A model generated the notes under the pieces. It was not told the DNA's origin. It was given only the letters and a program-made list of their open reading frames with translations, and made no database searches. DNA of 64,000 bases from Prochlorococcus sp. AG-402-C22 (GTDB taxonomy: Bacteria; Cyanobacteriota; Cyanobacteriia; PCC-6307; Cyanobiaceae): NCBI GenBank assembly GCA_003279535.1, contig QCHO01000004.1, forward strand, positions 1 to 64,000, read 5' to 3'. Made by a program: the position numbers and the translations under genes. This document shows, piece after piece, positions 42,019 to 58,958 of the stretch (its first letter is position 1; each line of letters begins with the position of its first letter).

Positions 42019-42276
42019 TTAAGGTCCCTGTAGTATTGCATTTTCCACATCTTCTCTATTAATGCAATAGGAAAATAGTCTTTTAGTTTCTTGTCCTTCA
42101 CTTTCCCAGGTAACATTTAAATCTTCTTGTTCAAAAATAATAGTTGCATTCCAATTAGAAAGTAACAGGTACCATTTAGATGGATTATTGACATCCTTAA
42201 CTGCACCTAAATCAGTTAGCCATAATTCCAATGATTGAAGTGAATGTTGGTTGATAGGTTTTTTAGAGAGATTCAC
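42019..42276 (-). CDS. DUF3143 domain protein
   Basis: This 85-aa protein fits the DUF3143 pattern: HSLQSLELWLTDLGAVKDVNNPSKWYLLLSNWNATIIFEQEDLNVTW in pieces (HSLQSLELWL, WYLLLSNWNATI, EQEDLNVTW) and a final FSYCINREDVENAI. It is small, acidic and soluble. The J-domain gene lies directly upstream on the same strand (16 bases), a pairing that suggests the two act together. Function unknown. Confidence 0.75.
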   Translation of the reverse strand: MNLSKKPINQHSLQSLELWLTDLGAVKDVNNPSKWYLLLSNWNATIIFEQEDLNVTWESEGQETKRLFSYCINREDVENAILQGP

Positions 42277-42292
42277 AGACTTTTTTAAAGTA

Positions 42293-42733
42293 TCACTTTA
42301 CTAACCAGATAGGTATTGTATCTAATTCTTTGCCAGTAAAAGAGGCAATAAAAATTGAACAAATCAAACTTATTACAATGATAATAAATAAAAGAAATAA
42401 CGAAAACAATTCCCCATTTGAAAAAGGTCTTCTATTCCCTACTAAATTTTGATTATTTGAATCGATTATTAAATTATTTAAAACTTGAGTATTATTCTTA
42501 ATCTTAGATTTTTCCTTTAGTTTGTCATCATATATTTTCCTCAAATTACTATTATTCAAATTTTCATAAGCTTCCAAAACTTCTTGGAATTTACTTTTAG
42601 CTTCATCTATTTCTAAAGAAGTTGTATCAGGATGCAACTCGATGGAAAGTTTGCAAAATGCCTTTCTTAATTCATGATTTGAGGCATTTTCATCTACACC
42701 TAAAATTTTGTAATAAGAAATTTTTCCTTTCAA
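42293..42733 (-). CDS. Membrane-anchored J-domain protein
   Basis: The 146-aa protein has an N-terminal J domain (YYKILGVDENASNHELRKAFCKLSIELHPD with HPD at 34-36; EAYENLNNSNLRKIYDD) and one C-terminal membrane helix (about 108-132, LFSLFLLFIIIVISLICSIFIA). J domains stimulate Hsp70 ATPase; the anchor would recruit an Hsp70 to a membrane. It lacks the Gly/Phe, zinc-finger and C-terminal domains of DnaJ. Co-transcribed with DUF3143. Confidence 0.88.
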   Translation of the reverse strand: MKGKISYYKILGVDENASNHELRKAFCKLSIELHPDTTSLEIDEAKSKFQEVLEAYENLNNSNLRKIYDDKLKEKSKIKNNTQVLNNLIIDSNNQNLVGNRRPFSNGELFSLFLLFIIIVISLICSIFIASFTGKELDTIPIWLVK

Positions 42734-42795
42734 AATAATCTTTTATTAATATTGTAATTCTAATAAATTTTTAATAAATAGAATGTATTTAATGA

Positions 42796-43536
42796 ATGGA
42801 AAAAATTTATATTTATAACGAAATGAAAAAACAAAACATCCCAGAAGAAATATCTGCCCTAATAACTGAAGAAGAAATAATTATGTTTCAAGAATTGCAA
42901 ATTAGAATTAAAGAATTAAATAATAAAACCAATCTAACAAGATTAGTTAATGGTGATGATTATTGGGTATCTCAAGTTTTTGACAGCATTTGGCCATTTA
43001 AAACTTTCCAGAATATTAATTTTGATAATAAAAAATTTTTAGATATTGGATCTGGATGTGGCTTCCCTGGTTTAGCTTATGCCATAACTCATCCCACTTC
43101 AGAAATATACCTAGTTGATTCTTCCAAAAAGAAAACAGATGCTTTAAAAAGCGTAATTAAGGAGATCAATTTCAAAAACAATATTCATGTAATCAATGCT
43201 CGTATTGAAAATTTAGCCCATCAATCGTCAATGAGAAATAGTTTCGATATAACTGCTACTAGAGCGGTGAGTAATCCATCAACAGTTTCAGAATATATAA
43301 TACCAATGCTAAAAAAAGAAGGATTAGGAGTTTTATATTGTGGGAAATGGACTGATGAAGAAAGTAAAAATCTAGAAAAAACTTTAGCAATATTAGAAGG
43401 AAAATTAAAAGAAAAAAAGAAGATTTTATTACCAAAAAATAAAGGCACCCGAAATATTATTCTTATTCAACCTAAAAATTTTTGCCCTGAAATTTACCCT
43501 AGAAAAGTTGGTAAACCTGAGAAAAATCCATTATGA
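42796..43536 (+). CDS. rsmG: 16S rRNA (guanine527-N7)-methyltransferase
   Basis: This 246-aa protein has the SAM motif LDIGSGCGFPGLAYA and the RsmG markers VDSSKKKTDALK and ITATRAVSN. It methylates G527 in the 530 loop of 16S rRNA. The ATG at 42796 gives a normal N-terminus. It converges on the aldo/keto reductase with a 2-base gap. Confidence 0.94.
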   Translation: MEKIYIYNEMKKQNIPEEISALITEEEIIMFQELQIRIKELNNKTNLTRLVNGDDYWVSQVFDSIWPFKTFQNINFDNKKFLDIGSGCGFPGLAYAITHPTSEIYLVDSSKKKTDALKSVIKEINFKNNIHVINARIENLAHQSSMRNSFDITATRAVSNPSTVSEYIIPMLKKEGLGVLYCGKWTDEESKNLEKTLAILEGKLKEKKKILLPKNKGTRNIILIQPKNFCPEIYPRKVGKPEKNPL

Positions 43537-43538
43537 AA

Positions 43539-44732
43539 TTATTTTTTTGATAATCTTTTAGCAACTTTATCCCCAAACTTTTCTTTTAAAGTTCTTAATT
43601 TATTTATAACTTTTTTTGGATTTATATGGCCTTTTAAAACTTTTAATAATTGGCCTTCAGAAACATCCTCATCGAGTAAATTAGCATTAGATCCTGGGAA
43701 CCAATGACTTCCATTCCCAAGCAGTTGATATCTAGCTCTTGCAAATCCTTCCATATCCAACCAATCTATTAAATTTGAAAGCCATAGCAAAACGGGAATA
43801 TTAATATTCCCAGGAGTATATTCCCAACTCGGTAGATTTCTATTCCAATTTTGATACCACTCTAAACCTAAGGCATTAATCGATTCCTGCCTTAATCTAC
43901 CTATTATCTTTGGAACATACTTTTCGGATTCTGATAACAATGAAACAGCTTCTAAATGCAGGTCAAAATCTGCCTCTTTTGCAATCCCCACACTAAGGGT
44001 ATGGACATTTGTATTTCTTAAACAAAAAAGATCATTAAAAACTATGGGATGAAGTGGTCTACAAAGTTCCAACATTTTGTTTGAGGGAGTATGAAGATGT
44101 CCTCCTTTATCAGTGGGACTTATTATAAAAACCCCAAGATCATACTTATTTGCTAAATTTATAACCTTTGTATTTTCTTGATTTATGAAATACCAGTGCA
44201 AATTTACATAATCAAATAAGTTTGTTGAAATAGCCTTCTGAATGAGCGAAGATTTTCCATGGGTCGAAAATCCAATAGATCCAATTAGATTTTCTTTTTG
44301 CAAATTCCTCAAAATTTCAATACAACCTCCATTTCTAATGGTCTGATGTAAATGTTCAACTGTGTTAATGCCATGTATTGCTAATAAATCAATTTTTTTA
44401 ACTTTCAATTTTTCAATACTTGACATAACATCTCCCTCAAATATTTTAGGATCACTATTTGGAGGAATCTTTGTTTGAATTATATTGGGGATTTTTTTCG
44501 AATTTTTAAAACCCATTCCTAATTGCACCTCAGAAGTTCCATAGTACTTAGCTGTTTCTACATGATTTAAGCCATATTTGTTTGCCAGATTTAATATATT
44601 TTCTACTTTATTTTGTTCTTGATATGAAATCTTAGAAAAATCTAATTGATCCCAACTTTTTTGAAATCTCATACCACCCAAAGATAAAATAGGAATCTTA
44701 AGATTAGTTCGGCCAAACCTACGATATTGCAT
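43539..44732 (-). CDS. Aldo/keto reductase with degenerate Fe-S region
   Basis: The 397-aa TIM-barrel AKR has NHVETAKYYGTSEVQLG; the usual catalytic Asp is Glu (E59) with Tyr64, as in the subgroup that often carries a C-terminal [4Fe-4S] domain. In this protein the corresponding segment (LPSWEYTPGNINIPVLLWL) keeps the flanking PGNINIP but has no cysteine, and the whole C-terminal third lacks Cys. Substrate unknown. It follows a [4Fe-4S] ferredoxin gene by 10 bases on the same strand, which may supply or take electrons (inference). Confidence 0.85.
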   Translation of the reverse strand: MQYRRFGRTNLKIPILSLGGMRFQKSWDQLDFSKISYQEQNKVENILNLANKYGLNHVETAKYYGTSEVQLGMGFKNSKKIPNIIQTKIPPNSDPKIFEGDVMSSIEKLKVKKIDLLAIHGINTVEHLHQTIRNGGCIEILRNLQKENLIGSIGFSTHGKSSLIQKAISTNLFDYVNLHWYFINQENTKVINLANKYDLGVFIISPTDKGGHLHTPSNKMLELCRPLHPIVFNDLFCLRNTNVHTLSVGIAKEADFDLHLEAVSLLSESEKYVPKIIGRLRQESINALGLEWYQNWNRNLPSWEYTPGNINIPVLLWLSNLIDWLDMEGFARARYQLLGNGSHWFPGSNANLLDEDVSEGQLLKVLKGHINPKKVINKLRTLKEKFGDKVAKRLSKK

Positions 44733-44742
44733 CTTTTTGGAA

Positions 44743-45102
44743 TTAATGCTTATTCATTCTTGGTGGTTTTCCAAATGATTGAAACATATCCCTATCAAGA
44801 CTATTCTCTAAATCATCCAATTCTTCGAACTTTACCCAGTGAATACAATCAACAGGGCAAGTATCTATTGCTTCCTGTATCACATCAACACTATCTCCAT
44901 CTTGTCTTATTGCACGGCTTCTGCCATGAAATTCATCAACTAAGAAAGTATTTGAAGCCACGTGTACACAGTATTTACAACCAATACACTTAGCTTCATC
45001 AACCCATACAGCTTTTTCAGCTAATTGACCACCTAGTACAGGCTCAAAGCCTGTAATTTCTATATTTTTTTCAAAATTATCAAATGGATCGGTAAAATCC
45101 AT
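44743..45102 (-). CDS. [4Fe-4S] ferredoxin-family protein
   Basis: At 119 aa it has CIGCKYC (C39, C42, C45) and a CPVDC pair (C82, C86); together these supply ligands for one [4Fe-4S] cluster of the bacterial/archaeal ferredoxin type found in cyanobacteria and plants. The segment CVHVASNTFLVDEFHGRSRAIRQDGD matches the plant-like single-cluster ferredoxins. It is cytoplasmic or stromal, partner unknown. It lies in a run ycf35-ferredoxin-AKR, with 9 bases to ycf35. Confidence 0.9.
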   Translation of the reverse strand: MDFTDPFDNFEKNIEITGFEPVLGGQLAEKAVWVDEAKCIGCKYCVHVASNTFLVDEFHGRSRAIRQDGDSVDVIQEAIDTCPVDCIHWVKFEELDDLENSLDRDMFQSFGKPPRMNKH

Positions 45103-45111
45103 AATTCGGCA

Positions 45112-45504
45112 TTAATTATCCCACTTGGTTAAGACCAATTCGATTGAACCGTCATTTTGGTTTTTTTGTTCTACTATTTGATAACCATCCTCTTTTGTTT
45201 TAGAAATAATTGTTTGATAAGCATACATTTGAGTAACTTTAGAAATAAATCTTTCAACTGGAATCTCAAATTTCCATAAATCCAGATCAGTAACTAATTC
45301 ATAAGTATTTGAATTATTGTCCCATTTAAATCCAACTTTAGTATCACCAGGTAAATTCATGCTTATATCGACAGCCGTAAACTTACCTCTATAACCTTTA
45401 ACAAACTTTTCTTCTTGATTGATGGTATAACCTAGGTTATTTAAGGCCTTAATTAATGGCTCTGCTTCTTTAAGATGCGTTTTAATAGTACTAAAATGTG
45501 ACAT
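45112..45504 (-). CDS. ycf35: Ycf35 protein (DUF1257)
   Basis: The 130-aa protein matches Ycf35/DUF1257: MSHFSTIKTHLKEAEPLIKAL, VKGYRGKFTAVDISMNLPGDTKVGF and YAYQTIISKTKEDGYQIVEQ. It is conserved in cyanobacteria and red-lineage plastids; its role is not established. It overlaps the DUF2997 gene by 14 bases and is followed closely by ferredoxin, so the three are expressed together. Confidence 0.9.
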   Translation of the reverse strand: MSHFSTIKTHLKEAEPLIKALNNLGYTINQEEKFVKGYRGKFTAVDISMNLPGDTKVGFKWDNNSNTYELVTDLDLWKFEIPVERFISKVTQMYAYQTIISKTKEDGYQIVEQKNQNDGSIELVLTKWDN

Positions 45505-45706
45505 TAGATTCTTTGTTAAATTGTTTTAAGTTTTCATTTTGATTAGAGATGAAAGCATCAGATGTTTTAGCCTTAACTGTTACTTCGCCGAGAGCATCTT
45601 CGAGATTTTTTGTAGCTTCATTACATGAATGACCTGTAAATCCCTCGACAGTCTCTTCAACTCTTCCGTCTTGATGAATTTTGAATCTCAATGTTTTTTG
45701 AGGCAT
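45491..45706 (-). CDS. DUF2997 domain protein
   Basis: From the ATG at 45706 this is a 71-aa protein: MPQKTLRFKIHQDGRVEETV and GFTGHSCNEATKNLEDALGEV fit DUF2997. The frame can be read further upstream (to 45775), but those residues are a poor match, so the inner ATG is preferred. It usually accompanies Ycf35 and is thought to be part of the same small module; biochemical role unknown. Confidence 0.8.
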   Translation of the reverse strand: MPQKTLRFKIHQDGRVEETVEGFTGHSCNEATKNLEDALGEVTVKAKTSDAFISNQNENLKQFNKESNVTF

Positions 45707-45856
45707 TAAATTCAAGTACCGAGTACTTTTTACTTTATATAGAATAACGAAAATTTTTTGTTTCAGTTGGTACAAGTTAATTAATTTTAATTTTTATATT
45801 GAATATCTGATAAATAAATTTTTTCGATAGCTTCCTGAAAAAAAAATTAAAGCTAT

Positions 45857-46624
45857 TTAATTATAAAAACCTTGCATCCCCATTGAATCTAGAGCAGTTT
45901 TTGCTTCTTCCATAACGGATGGCTCTTTATCGAAAAGAGCTATTTTGGTACATTCATCAACGAAACATTCTTGAAATGTATTATTTAATTTTTCAAACAA
46001 CCTACACAATGACCAAATGCAATTACTCCTGACACCTGATTCATTATCTATTTTTAAACTTATTAAAAGCTGTTCTGCTGCTAATTCTGCGTTTTTGGAA
46101 GAAACATTTCCAATTTCAGCTAAAGAACTAGATGACCATAGCCTTACTGCAGCTACGTCATTTTTTAAAGCATTTATTAATGGCTTCAAAACAATTGGGT
46201 TATCATAATTAGCTAAGCTCCATGCAGTAGCTCTTCTGACATACGCGTTATCATCAGTCTCCAAAAGACTGACAAGTTTCTGGACCGCGCTGGGGCATGG
46301 ATTACGGCCTAAAGCATATACAGCACTCATTCTCTCAACAGGACAAGGTTGATCAAGTAATGGTAATAAAAGAGGGAAAGATCTTGGATCTCTATATTCA
46401 CAAAATATTCTTAAGCCCTGTATTCTCTCTTCTCTGTTACCTTCTAGCATTTTTAAAGCTTCATTGCACTCTTGAGTTATATTTAAACCTTTTGAAAAAT
46501 TATCTTCATCAATTTGCTCTAAAGGATCTATTTCAATCTCTAAAGCCAATTCTCTGGCCAAAACATCTGGGTCAACTGCAATTTCAGCTAAGCTTTCTTT
46601 GTTAGGATCCTTATTTTTTGTCAT
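45857..46624 (-). CDS. HEAT-repeat protein (PBS lyase-like repeats)
   Basis: At 255 aa it contains at least four HEAT-like repeats from about residue 60 (RGLRIFCEYRDPRSFPLLLPLLDQPCPVERMSAVYALG in pieces: DPRSFPLLLPLLDQ, VERMSAVYALGRN, AYVRRATAWSLANYDNP, AAVRLWSSSSLAEIGN). An acidic N-terminal 50 residues precede them. Such repeats occur in phycobilin lyases such as CpcE, but this organism type has reduced phycobiliproteins, so a general scaffold or interaction role is safer. Confidence 0.82.
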   Translation of the reverse strand: MTKNKDPNKESLAEIAVDPDVLARELALEIEIDPLEQIDEDNFSKGLNITQECNEALKMLEGNREERIQGLRIFCEYRDPRSFPLLLPLLDQPCPVERMSAVYALGRNPCPSAVQKLVSLLETDDNAYVRRATAWSLANYDNPIVLKPLINALKNDVAAVRLWSSSSLAEIGNVSSKNAELAAEQLLISLKIDNESGVRSNCIWSLCRLFEKLNNTFQECFVDECTKIALFDKEPSVMEEAKTALDSMGMQGFYN

Positions 46625-46642
46625 TTTCTAAAACTAAAAATA

Positions 46643-46789
46643 TTAATTCATGGGGGCAGGCGACATCATATCTCCTGGCAACCAAATTCTTGCGCTGACT
46701 GCTAAAAAGGCAATCCCAAAAAGTGCGACGATAGCGAAAGGTAAAATTTTCGTCTTGATAAAACCCAAAGATTCTAAATTAATTAACAC
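46643..46789 (-). CDS. Small single-pass membrane protein, 48 aa
   Basis: The minus strand encodes VLINLESLGFIKTKILPFAI, then VALFGIAFLAVSARIW and LPGDMMSPAPMN. One clear membrane helix (about 16-33) is flanked by Lys residues on the N side and a Pro-rich tail. No ATG is available; GTG at 46789 or TTG inside could start it. The regular layout resembles small photosynthetic-complex subunits, but I do not recognise it as a named one. It sits between rlmN (48 bases) and the HEAT gene (18 bases). Confidence 0.65.
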   Translation of the reverse strand: MLINLESLGFIKTKILPFAIVALFGIAFLAVSARIWLPGDMMSPAPMN

Positions 46790-46837
46790 AATAATAACCT
46801 GTTTAATAGACTTTTAAAAAATTTTTCTTAGAAAATA

Positions 46838-47896
<1,059 letters not shown>

Positions 47897-47913
47897 TTAG
47901 TTCAAAACTATTT

Positions 47914-48090
<177 letters not shown>

Positions 48091-48120
48091 CTAGTAACTA
48101 AAAATAATATTAGATAATAT

Positions 48121-52248
<4,128 letters not shown>

Positions 52249-52255
52249 TTAAAGA

Positions 52256-54187
<1,932 letters not shown>

Positions 54188-54199
54188 TTAATTGAGTAT

Positions 54200-57100
54200 T
54201 TAATCTTCCTCATATTCAGAGGTTCCAAGTGATTCATACGTTGGCCTCGATGGAGTATTCCTTCTCGGATTTATATCTTGCATTAAATCTACCTCTTTAC
54301 CTTCATCTGTATAAACCCCAATATCAAGACCTAGAGATTGTAATTCTCTCATAAGAACTTTAAATGACTCAGGAGTACCGGGCCTAGGGATAGGTTTACC
54401 TTTTACGATTGCATTTAGAGCTTCATTTCTTCCTTGCATATCATCAGATTTAACTGTTAATAGTTCTTGAAGAGTATAGGCAGCTCCATAAGCTTCAAGA
54501 GCCCAAACTTCCATTTCTCCAAGCCTTTGTCCACCTTGCTGAGCTTTACCACCTAATGGTTGTTGAGTAACCAAAGAGTAAGGTCCAGTAGATCTTGCAT
54601 GAATTTTATCATCTACCAAATGTACTAACTTAAGAAAGTGAGAGTATCCAACCGCTACTGGCTGGTCAAATGGTTCACCTGTTCTACCATCCTTGAGTAA
54701 TAACTTTCCAGGATCTTCAGGATTGTAAACCCAAGATTTACCAGGTTGTTTTGAAGCCTCCTCTAAAAATGCTTGGACAGTCTGATGTGATTTTTCAGCA
54801 CCATACATTTCATCAAATGGGACGACTTTAACCCTGCAATTTAAATTAGAGGCTGCCCAGCCCATCAATAGTTCAAAAACTTGGCCTACATTCATCCTAC
54901 TCGGAACTCCTAGAGGATTAAGTACTATGTCTACAGGTGTTCCATCAGGTAAATAAGGCATATCTTCTCTTGGTAGGATTCTACTTATAATTCCTTTATT
55001 TCCATGCCTTCCAGCCATTTTGTCTCCGACTTGGATTTTCCTTCTCTGGGCTACATAAACCCTAACAACCATATTGGCCCCCGGAGGTAACTCATCACCT
55101 TGTTCTCGGGTGTAAATGCGTACATCCAAAACCCTTCCCTTTTCAGTTTTAGGAACCCTTAGAGAGTTATCTCTAACATCTCGAGCCTTTTCACCAAAAA
55201 TAGCTCTCAAAAGTTTTTCTTCAGGAGGTTGGTCTGATTCACCTTTTGGAGTAACTTTACCAACAAGAATATCTCCACTCTCGACAAAAGCGCCAATCCT
55301 AATTATCCCCATTTCATCAAGATTGTTCAAGCTTTCTTCAGAGATATTAGGAATCTCTCTTGTAATTTCTTCAGGTCCTAACTTTGTTTGTCTTGCCTCA
55401 ATTTCATATTTTTCAATATGGACTGATGTATATAAATCATCAGTTACCATCCTTTCGCTTACTAGAATTGCATCTTCGTAGTTGTAACCCTCCCATGGCA
55501 TATATGCAATTAGGACATTCTGGCCTAGTGCTATTTCTCCACCTTCACATGCCGATCCATCTGCTAACACTTGTCCAGATATAACTTGATCTCCAATTTT
55601 TACTATAGGTCTTTGATTTAAGCAGGTATCTTGATTAGATCTTTGATATTTTTGAAGATAATGAAAATGTTCATTACCATCCTTATCCTTAACAACTATC
55701 TCATTAGCGTCTACGTAAGATACAGTCCCATTAACTTTTGTTATGGGAACCATCCCCGAATCTCTAGCAACTTGAGATTCTAAACCTGTCCCTACTAAAG
55801 GACGTTCTGGCCTAAGCAATGGAACAGCTTGGCGTTGCATATTAGAACCCATAAGAGCTCTATTAGCATCATCATGTTCCAAAAAAGGAATTAGTGAAGT
55901 CGCTACTGAAATTACTTGAACGGGGGAAAGCTGAACATAATCAACTTGATGTGGAGGTACTTTCTCAAAATCTTGTCTGTATCTTACTGGTATTAGATCT
56001 GCAAGTATATTTCCATCCTTATCGGTTGCCACATCTCCTGGTGCTACCCTGCACTCATCTTCTAAATCAGCAGATAAATAAACAGGATTTCCTTCTTTGT
56101 TGACTTTACCGTTATTTACTTCCCAAAAAGGAGTTTCGATAAAACCATACTCATTTACTCTCGCATGGGTAGCTAAAGAATTTATAAGTCCTGCATTAGG
56201 ACCTTCAGGAGTCTCAATAGGACATAATCTTCCATAATGTGAAGGATGAATATCTCTTACCGCAAAACCTGCTCTTTCTCGCGTTAAACCTCCAGGACCT
56301 AAAGCAGAAATTCTTCTTTTATGTGTTAGTTCAGCCAAAGGATTAGTTTGATCCATAAATTGACTTAATTGACTAGAACCAAAAAACTCTTTTATGGCAG
56401 CAACCAAAGGCTTTGGGTTGACTAGTTGAGCGGGAGTGAGAGAATCTGTTTCCCCAACAGTCATTCTTTCTTTAATAATCCTTTCTAAACGATTGAGGCC
56501 AACCCTTACTTGATTTTGTAGAAGTTCCCCTACAGATCTAACCCTTCGATTACCAAGGTGGTCAATATCGTCCAAACTCGCACCACCAATATCCAATTCT
56601 AGGTTAATTAGATAATCAATAGTTGAAAGAACATCTTCATGGGTAAGTGTTCTCACATCATCTGGCACTGTAAGCCTCAATTTTTTATTGATTTTATATC
56701 TACCAACTCGGCCTAAATCATATCTTTTGGGATCAAAAAATCTGCTGTGTAACAGTTGTTGTCCGCCAGAAACAGAGGGTGGTTCACCAGGACGTAGCTT
56801 CTTGTAAAGCTCAAGTAAAGCCTGATCTTCTGAATTTATACCCTCGTCATTGGCTGAATCAATAGAGCTTTGATAAAACTCAGGATGCCTAAGTTTATCG
56901 ATTACATCATTATCAGAAAGGCCCATCGCTCTCATAAGGACATGAGCATTAATTTTTCTAGTTTTATCAACCCTGACATAAAGTAAATTATTTTTGTCAG
57001 TCTCAAATTTTAACCATGCTCCTCTATTTGGAATAACACTTGCGTTATAAGTTCTTCTACCATTTTTATCCTGCTCATCTTTAAAATAGACCCCTGGACT

Positions 57101-57493
57101 TCGAACAATTTGATTAACAATTACTCTTTCAGCACCATTAATTATGAAAGTTCCTCTTTCAGTCATTAATGGTAATTCCCCAATAAATACTTCTTGTTCT
57201 TTAATTTCTCCTGTCTCTTTATTTATTAATCTGCAAGTTACATACATTTGAGAAGCAAATGTAGCATCTCTTCTTTTTGCTTCCTCTACATCATGTCTAG
57301 GTCTTTTTAACCTGTATTCTTCACCAATAAAATGTAATTCTAATTTACCTGTGTAATCAGAAATGGGGGAAAAGTTTTGTAATTCCTCTATTAAACCTTT
57401 TTCCAAAAACCATTTAAAGCTTGCTCTTTGTACTTCAACTAAATCTGGTAGATAAGTAGCTGTTTTTGCTACCTGTAAAGCGCTACTGCTCAT
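54200..57493 (-). CDS. rpoB: RNA polymerase beta subunit RpoB
   Basis: At 1097 aa this is a full cyanobacterial beta subunit, shorter than that of E. coli because the lineage lacks its large insertions. Conserved elements include [16 protein letters not shown], the rifampicin-region [44 protein letters not shown], and [19 protein letters not shown]. The C-terminus is acidic. It starts the rpoB-rpoC1-rpoC2 run; a 244-base spacer separates it from tatD. Confidence 0.98.
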   Translation of the reverse strand: MSSSALQVAKTATYLPDLVEVQRASFKWFLEKGLIEELQNFSPISDYTGKLELHFIGEEYRLKRPRHDVEEAKRRDATFASQMYVTCRLINKETGEIKEQEVFIGELPLMTERGTFIINGAERVIVNQIVRSPGVYFKDEQDKNGRRTYNASVIPNRGAWLKFETDKNNLLYVRVDKTRKINAHVLMRAMGLSDNDVIDKLRHPEFYQSSIDSANDEGINSEDQALLELYKKLRPGEPPSVSGGQQLLHSRFFDPKRYDLGRVGRYKINKKLRLTVPDDVRTLTHEDVLSTIDYLINLELDIGGASLDDIDHLGNRRVRSVGELLQNQVRVGLNRLERIIKERMTVGETDSLTPAQLVNPKPLVAAIKEFFGSSQLSQFMDQTNPLAELTHKRRISALGPGGLTRERAGFAVRDIHPSHYGRLCPIETPEGPNAGLINSLATHARVNEYGFIETPFWEVNNGKVNKEGNPVYLSADLEDECRVAPGDVATDKDGNILADLIPVRYRQDFEKVPPHQVDYVQLSPVQVISVATSLIPFLEHDDANRALMGSNMQRQAVPLLRPERPLVGTGLESQVARDSGMVPITKVNGTVSYVDANEIVVKDKDGNEHFHYLQKYQRSNQDTCLNQRPIVKIGDQVISGQVLADGSACEGGEIALGQNVLIAYMPWEGYNYEDAILVSERMVTDDLYTSVHIEKYEIEARQTKLGPEEITREIPNISEESLNNLDEMGIIRIGAFVESGDILVGKVTPKGESDQPPEEKLLRAIFGEKARDVRDNSLRVPKTEKGRVLDVRIYTREQGDELPPGANMVVRVYVAQRRKIQVGDKMAGRHGNKGIISRILPREDMPYLPDGTPVDIVLNPLGVPSRMNVGQVFELLMGWAASNLNCRVKVVPFDEMYGAEKSHQTVQAFLEEASKQPGKSWVYNPEDPGKLLLKDGRTGEPFDQPVAVGYSHFLKLVHLVDDKIHARSTGPYSLVTQQPLGGKAQQGGQRLGEMEVWALEAYGAAYTLQELLTVKSDDMQGRNEALNAIVKGKPIPRPGTPESFKVLMRELQSLGLDIGVYTDEGKEVDLMQDINPRRNTPSRPTYESLGTSEYEED

Positions 57494-57642
57494 CCAAGAA
57501 AACCTGAGATTATGTGAGATTTACTATTTACTTTTAACTTACTCAAAAATTAACTGTTTAACTTTTATTTTGATACGAAATCAAGCATAAGATCTCGATT
57601 TCAACAAAAATTCAATTAAATAAAAAACTATAAAAATTGTGC

Positions 57643-57664
57643 TTAATGGTTTGAAATCCATTAA
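57643..57664 (-). promoter_or_regulatory. Hairpin in the tatD-rpoB spacer
   Basis: TTAATGG (57643-57649) and CCATTAA (57658-57664) pair perfectly around an 8-base loop, 150 bases before rpoB. On the minus strand GCACAATTTTTAT follows, so it may be a weak terminator of rpsT-tatD or an attenuator before rpoB. The 244-base spacer shows nothing else distinct and should contain the rpoB promoter. Confidence 0.45.
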
Positions 57665-57737
57665 CTGAAAAAGTTAAAACAAAAAATTCAAGAAAAAATT
57701 CCAGTAATTCCTTATCTTAGCAGCTTCAGTGTCAATT

Positions 57738-58526
57738 TTACAAGTTAAATTTAAACAAATCTTCAGCATTCTGAGATGACTCTTTCGCAATTGTAATTAA
57801 TTCCGTAGATCTTAAGTGTGCCATAAAATTAGCTACATTTTCGACAAATGAAGGTTCATTTCTTTTGCCCCTATGCGGTACTGGGGCTAAAAATGGTGAG
57901 TCAGTTTCAATTAAGTATTTATCACTAGGGACTAGTTTGGCACACTCATGAATTTCTTGTGCTTTTGGGAAAGTCACTATTCCACTAAAACTGATATAAA
58001 AACCAAGATCTAAGAACTCCATCATTTCTTTTGGGGTTCCTGTCCAACAATGAAGAACACCTTTAGGACATTTACCTTTTTTAGAAAGGTCATCACATAT
58101 TTCGATCATTTCATTGGCAGCATCTCTGCAATGGATAATTACCGGTAATTCGAGTTCGCTAGCTAACTCCATTTGGGGAATAAGAGCATCAATTTGCTGA
58201 GTCTTATTTTCACTTTTAAAAAAATCCAAGCCTAATTCCCCAATAGCGACAACTCTTCTATCTTCTTGAGCTGACCTTCTTAAAAGAGATTTGGAACTTG
58301 GGTCCCATTTATTTGCTTCTAGCGGATGCAAACCCACTGAATAATAAATTTCCCTAAATTCATGGGATAATTTTTTTAACTTAGGAATTTCTGCTAATTC
58401 ACAACAAGCATGAACTAATTTTTTTACACCTTTTGAACGCAATCTTAGAACAACGTCTTCTAGATCTTTCTCAAAATTTTCAAATATTAAATGACAGTGA
58501 GAGTCTATGAGTTCAATATCGCTCAT
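57738..58526 (-). CDS. tatD: TatD-family metal-dependent deoxyribonuclease
   Basis: The 262-aa TIM-barrel hydrolase shows IDSHCHLIF with metal ligands H10 and H12, AIGELGLDFF, PVIIHCRDA, and LIETDSPFLAPVPHRGKRNEPSFV. The family has Mg-dependent exonuclease activity. The order rpsT-tatD-rpoB-rpoC1-rpoC2 is common in cyanobacteria. It begins 17 bases after rpsT. Confidence 0.93.
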   Translation of the reverse strand: MSDIELIDSHCHLIFENFEKDLEDVVLRLRSKGVKKLVHACCELAEIPKLKKLSHEFREIYYSVGLHPLEANKWDPSSKSLLRRSAQEDRRVVAIGELGLDFFKSENKTQQIDALIPQMELASELELPVIIHCRDAANEMIEICDDLSKKGKCPKGVLHCWTGTPKEMMEFLDLGFYISFSGIVTFPKAQEIHECAKLVPSDKYLIETDSPFLAPVPHRGKRNEPSFVENVANFMAHLRSTELITIAKESSQNAEDLFKFNL

Positions 58527-58543
58527 AATTATGATCTGTCTTT

Positions 58544-58837
58544 TTACTTAGTGGTGAGAGTATTTTTTACAAAATTGTTTATTTTTGATTTTTTATTAGC
58601 CCCGGTATTCTTGTGAAGAACATTTTTTTTAACTGCTTTATCAATTAAACTAAAAGCTTTATTAAGACTTGTTGTCACTAAATTTTTATTATCTTCATTT
58701 GGATCCTTTTTATATTTTTCACAATTTTCTAAAGTTTTTTTTGTCAAAGTTCTTACTGTAGATTTGTATGATTTATTAATTAAACGATTTCTTTCGGCAA
58801 TTTGTATTCTCTTTTTTGCTGATTTGTTATTGGCCAC
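58544..58837 (-). CDS. rpsT: Ribosomal protein S20
   Basis: This 97-aa basic protein begins ANNKSAKKRIQIAERNRLINKSYKSTVRTL, the bS20 signature, and is almost entirely helical with many Lys and Asn. It binds 16S rRNA early in 30S assembly. It heads the run to rpoC2 and is divergent from hisD. Confidence 0.95.
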   Translation of the reverse strand: MANNKSAKKRIQIAERNRLINKSYKSTVRTLTKKTLENCEKYKKDPNEDNKNLVTTSLNKAFSLIDKAVKKNVLHKNTGANKKSKINNFVKNTLTTK

Positions 58838-58958
58838 AGAGGGTACATAAATAGAAGATCCTCATCATAACAAATAAATCGACTACTAATCAATCATATA
58901 TAATTTAAACAGGTAACAAAATAGGGTCTTAAGCCTTTCAATTTGAAAAATTAAGTAT

